Shown here one piece after another: positions 61,727-64,000 of a stretch of 64,000 bases of DNA (positions are counted from its first letter, which is position 1; each line of letters starts with the position of its first letter). The translations under genes and the position numbers were made by a program. Source of the DNA: Chitinophagaceae bacterium (GTDB lineage: Bacteria; Bacteroidota; Bacteroidia; Chitinophagales; Chitinophagaceae); assembly GCA_020403425.1 (NCBI GenBank), contig JADBXR010000009.1, positions 1-64,000 of the forward strand. The letters run 5' to 3'. The notes beneath the pieces are model-generated. The model did not search any database. It had not been told where the DNA came from and saw only the letters and a list, made by a program, of their open reading frames with translations.

Positions 61727-62206
61727 ATGGAAAGAATCTGCCTGTTTCCCGGAACCTTTGATCCCGTAACGCTTGGACATACGGATATCATTAACCGGGC
61801 TTTGCCTTTGTTCGATAAGATCTATGTGGGTATCGGTATCAATTCTTCCAAAAGCCCCATGTTCAGCGCAGAACAGCGGATGCAGTGGTTCAGTGAGATC
61901 TATAAGGACGAACCCAAGGTACAGAGTGTGGTCTACGATGGACTGACCGTCAATTACTGCCGTATCATCAAAGCCAATTTCATTTTACGGGGTATCCGTT
62001 ACGTGAGCGATTTCGAGTACGAGAAGACCATCGCAGATGCCAACCGTACCCTGGATAAACATATTGAAACGATCTTCCTTACCGGGGAGCCGAAATATAC
62101 ATCGGTCGCTTCCACCATTGTCAGGGACATCCTGCGTAACGGCGGAGATGCTTCCCCTTTTCTGCCGGATGCCGTGAACCAAACCTTATATCCCTCCAAA
62201 AAATAA
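61727..62206 (+). CDS. coaD: Pantetheine-phosphate adenylyltransferase
   Basis: 159 residues from the ATG at 61727; the frame further upstream runs through the heptad array. ICLFPGTFDPVTLGHTDII contains the HxGH-type site (TLGH), followed by SKSPMFSAEQRMQW, FILRGIRYVSDFEYEKTIAD and TSVASTIVRDILRNGGDASP. It makes dephospho-CoA. The thioesterase gene starts 5 bp downstream. Confidence 0.95.
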   Translation: MERICLFPGTFDPVTLGHTDIINRALPLFDKIYVGIGINSSKSPMFSAEQRMQWFSEIYKDEPKVQSVVYDGLTVNYCRIIKANFILRGIRYVSDFEYEKTIADANRTLDKHIETIFLTGEPKYTSVASTIVRDILRNGGDASPFLPDAVNQTLYPSKK

Positions 62207-62210
62207 GTCC

Positions 62211-62639
62211 ATGCCTATCTGGTTCAAAAAAGACCTGCGCCTGGCCGATTTCGAAAACCTGGGCAAGGATACCATGGGGGATCATATCGGGATCCGTTTC
62301 TCAGCACTGGGCGATAACTACCTCAAAGCCACCATGCCGGTCGATCATCGGACCAAACAGCCTTATGGACTGTTGCATGGGGGCGCTTCGGTTGCCTTAG
62401 CGGAGACCTTGGGCAGTGTGGGTTCTGCGCTGGTGATAGATCCGGAACATTTTATCTGCGTAGGGCAGGAGATCAATGCCAACCATATCCGCAGCGCCCG
62501 CAGCGGGCAGGTCACCGGAACCGCAACCCCCATTCATCTCGGCGCCACATCGCATGTGTGGGAGATCAGGATCCACGATGAACAGGACAAGCTGGTCTGC
62601 GTAAGCCGGCTAACGGTTGCGATCCTGAAAAAGCGGTAA
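62211..62639 (+). CDS. Hot-dog thioesterase, PaaI/MenI-like
   Basis: 142 residues. YGLLHGGASVALAETLGSVG is the PaaI/EntH-type active-site segment (HGG then the Glu of AETLGS), and QEINANHIRSARSGQVTGTA follows. It hydrolyses aryl- or acyl-CoA thioesters, possibly 1,4-dihydroxy-2-naphthoyl-CoA in menaquinone synthesis. No men gene is near to decide this. It lies 5 bp after coaD. Confidence 0.9.
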   Translation: MPIWFKKDLRLADFENLGKDTMGDHIGIRFSALGDNYLKATMPVDHRTKQPYGLLHGGASVALAETLGSVGSALVIDPEHFICVGQEINANHIRSARSGQVTGTATPIHLGATSHVWEIRIHDEQDKLVCVSRLTVAILKKR

Positions 62640-62647
62640 AACTGTAT

Positions 62648-63064
62648 TTATATCAGTCCGGCCTTGCTGATCACATCTGTGACATTGTCGTAGGTGTTTT
62701 GGAGACAGTCAGCGAGACCTGCACCCTTCACCCATCTGATCTCCAGGATATCTTCTTCCGTTTGCGGTACCAGGTTCTGAGTGCCTTTGGCACGCATGGA
62801 AAACCAGTGTGTTTCCTTGATCACTTCTTCCTGCAGAAAACGGTCGAAATATTCGTGGTAACCGATATCGATCAAAGCGCCCAGTTCCAGGTTGGTGGCA
62901 CCGGTCTCTTCGGCCACTTCCCGCAAGGCGCAGTCCTCGATCGTTTCACCCTCATCCAACTTGCCCTTGGGCAGGTCCCATTTGCCGCGACGGAAGATCA
63001 TCAACAGTTCACCCGAATCGTTCAGTACCAGTCCGCCACCGGCGATAATTTTCTTTTTCACCAT
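62648..63064 (-). CDS. Nudix hydrolase
   Basis: 138 residues. A complete Nudix box GKLDEGETIEDCALREVAEE-TG at about 35-57, after LMIFRRGKWDLPKG. It cleaves a nucleoside diphosphate linked to another group. The DLPKG form resembles diadenosine-polyphosphate or ADP-ribose enzymes but the substrate is open. A near-consensus -7 box (CACATTTG, 63079-63072) lies 7 bases before the ATG. Confidence 0.92.
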   Translation of the reverse strand: MVKKKIIAGGGLVLNDSGELLMIFRRGKWDLPKGKLDEGETIEDCALREVAEETGATNLELGALIDIGYHEYFDRFLQEEVIKETHWFSMRAKGTQNLVPQTEEDILEIRWVKGAGLADCLQNTYDNVTDVISKAGLI

Positions 63065-63146
63065 GATGCTTCAAATGTGAACAGTTTTTCTCAATTTCCC
63101 AAACCTGCCGGTGGGTGATGGGCGGTAATTATCTTATTTTCGCTGC

Positions 63147-63779
63147 ATGACAAACGAAAAAGCCGTAGCTGAAAAACTGCTGCAGGTAGCTGCTGTAAAA
63201 CTGAGTCCGGAAAAGCCCTTTACCTGGGCCAGTGGCTGGAAAAGCCCTATTTACTGTGATAACCGAAGGGTATTATCCTTCCCTTTTGTACGCGATTTCA
63301 TCAAAAGTGAAATGTGTAATGTGATATTCGAACATTTTCCTGCAGCTGAAGTGCTGGCAGGCGTGGCTACAGCAGGTATTCCCTGGGGAGCCATGGCTGC
63401 CGACCAGTTAAAGCTGCCGTATATCTATGTGCGTCCGAAGCCCAAAGAACATGGACTGGGCAACCAGATCGAAGGGCATTACACGCCGGGGCAGCGGGTG
63501 CTGGTGATCGAGGATCTGATCTCTACCGGTAAAAGCAGTTTACAGGTGGTTGACGTACTCCGTAATGCCGGTGTGGAAGTGGTGGGCATGGTGTCCATCT
63601 TCACTTATGGTTTTGCTGTGGCCGACAAGGCTTTTGCAGATGCCGGCGTACCCTACCGCTCGCTCACCAACTATGCCAACCTCATCAGTCTGGCGGTTGA
63701 AAAGGGACAGGTATCGGCCGATACGGAACAACTGCTGCTTTCCTGGCGCAACGACCCGGCCAGTTGGCAGGGGATCTGA
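63147..63779 (+). CDS. pyrE: Orotate phosphoribosyltransferase
   Basis: 210 residues. The PRPP-binding loop VLVIEDLISTGKSSLQVVDV, YVRPKPKEHGLGNQIEG (flexible catalytic loop) and FTWASGWKSPIYCDNR-type N-terminus are present. It adds ribose phosphate to orotate. TTATTTTCG seven bases before the ATG is a weak -7-like box. Confidence 0.96.
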   Translation: MTNEKAVAEKLLQVAAVKLSPEKPFTWASGWKSPIYCDNRRVLSFPFVRDFIKSEMCNVIFEHFPAAEVLAGVATAGIPWGAMAADQLKLPYIYVRPKPKEHGLGNQIEGHYTPGQRVLVIEDLISTGKSSLQVVDVLRNAGVEVVGMVSIFTYGFAVADKAFADAGVPYRSLTNYANLISLAVEKGQVSADTEQLLLSWRNDPASWQGI

Positions 63780-63803
63780 ACATGGATATAAAAATCTGAT
63801 CGT

Positions 63804-64000
63804 ATGAAAAAGCTATTGGTAATGACCGGTTTCTTGCTGGCAACTGTCTTCGTGGTCAAGGCACAGCAACCCAAACCGGAATGGGTGACCATCAAATCGG
63901 CGAACCTGCGTTGCTGGGAGTGTAAAGAACGTCTGGACAAGTACCTGCTGATGGAGAACAAAGCCCAGATGGAAAGCGGTATGATGCAGTGGAAGATCAA
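63804..64000 (+). CDS. Secreted heavy-metal-associated-domain-like protein, 5' part only
   Basis: 65 codons are visible before the window ends. Signal peptide (KKLLVMTGFLLATVFVVKAQ), then WVTIKSANLRCWECKERLDK, which has the CxxC and layout of an HMA-type metal-binding domain. Bacteroidota have such secreted HMA-like proteins of unknown role. The C-terminus is outside the window. Confidence 0.75.
   Translation, partial: MKKLLVMTGFLLATVFVVKAQQPKPEWVTIKSANLRCWECKERLDKYLLMENKAQMESGMMQWKI

Overview
The window looks like chromosome of a member of the Bacteroidota, most likely family Chitinophagaceae. The support is a SusC/SusD pair, Bacteroidota-only families (DUF5690, DUF4199, DUF1599, the BT_3928-type DoxX protein, a CCDC81-type HU protein), promoters of the Bacteroidota type (TTTG about 21 nt upstream of TAnnTTTG, often directly against the start codon) and starts without Shine-Dalgarno sequences. 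The species cannot be named from the sequence alone. There is no rRNA, prophage or CRISPR array.

Layout. 1-136: the end of an IS3-family element abutting a 233-codon gene. 986-14876: an XRE-cupin regulator followed by a probable phosphonate-use locus: SusC, SusD, a second TonB-dependent receptor, a PhnZ-type HD oxygenase, a phosphonatase-like HAD enzyme, a DUF5690 membrane carrier, a phosphonate-type FAD oxidoreductase and an exported propeller-phosphoesterase. 14932-20912: outer-membrane DUF2490 protein, 2-oxoacid dehydrogenase E2, CinA, a PBP4-type peptidase, DUF6526 and a thioesterase. 21149-26555: a giant TPR protein, an outer-membrane barrel with a very basic N-terminus and an HU-like membrane protein. 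26594-41428: mainly housekeeping genes (methyltransferase, glutaminyl cyclase, YchF, nucleoside gate protein, sirtuin, EVE, LutA-like, RibH, PdhA, PruA, GlmU-like, TpiA, Sua5). 41629-51477: LepA, a secreted protein, the GDP-heptose pathway (GmhB, HddC, GmhA, HddA) with two glycosyltransferases, DUF4199 and a dihydroorotase homologue that has lost its metal ligands. 51530-52201: an odd locus with a tRNA-Pro gene, a small GIY-YIG nuclease gene and two broken tRNA-Pro copies whose arms are replaced by CCCGC palindromes. 52287-64000: Ndk, NrnA, FKBP, FolP, DUF1599, DoxX, an ABC permease, DciA-like, RecF, PyrR, PyrB, CoaD, a thioesterase, a Nudix enzyme, PyrE and the start of a metal-binding-domain protein.

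How it fits together. The first 15 kb reads as one uptake-and-breakdown route: two outer-membrane receptor systems, an exported phosphoesterase, an inner-membrane carrier and three cytosolic enzymes of known phosphonate families. The heptose genes supply a GDP-activated sugar to the glycosyltransferases beside them. PyrR, PyrB, PyrE and the dihydroorotase homologue belong to pyrimidine synthesis. RecF and the DciA-like protein belong to replication and repair.

The two most unusual signals are non-coding. One is the GIY-YIG / tRNA-Pro / palindrome locus near 51.6-52.2 kb. The other is a series of intergenic arrays with a strict seven-base period (near 30.7, 36.4, 48.6, 51.5, 58.8, 60.6 and 61.7 kb), each with its own word, plus an 11-base array (40.4 kb) and an 8-base array (57.4 kb).
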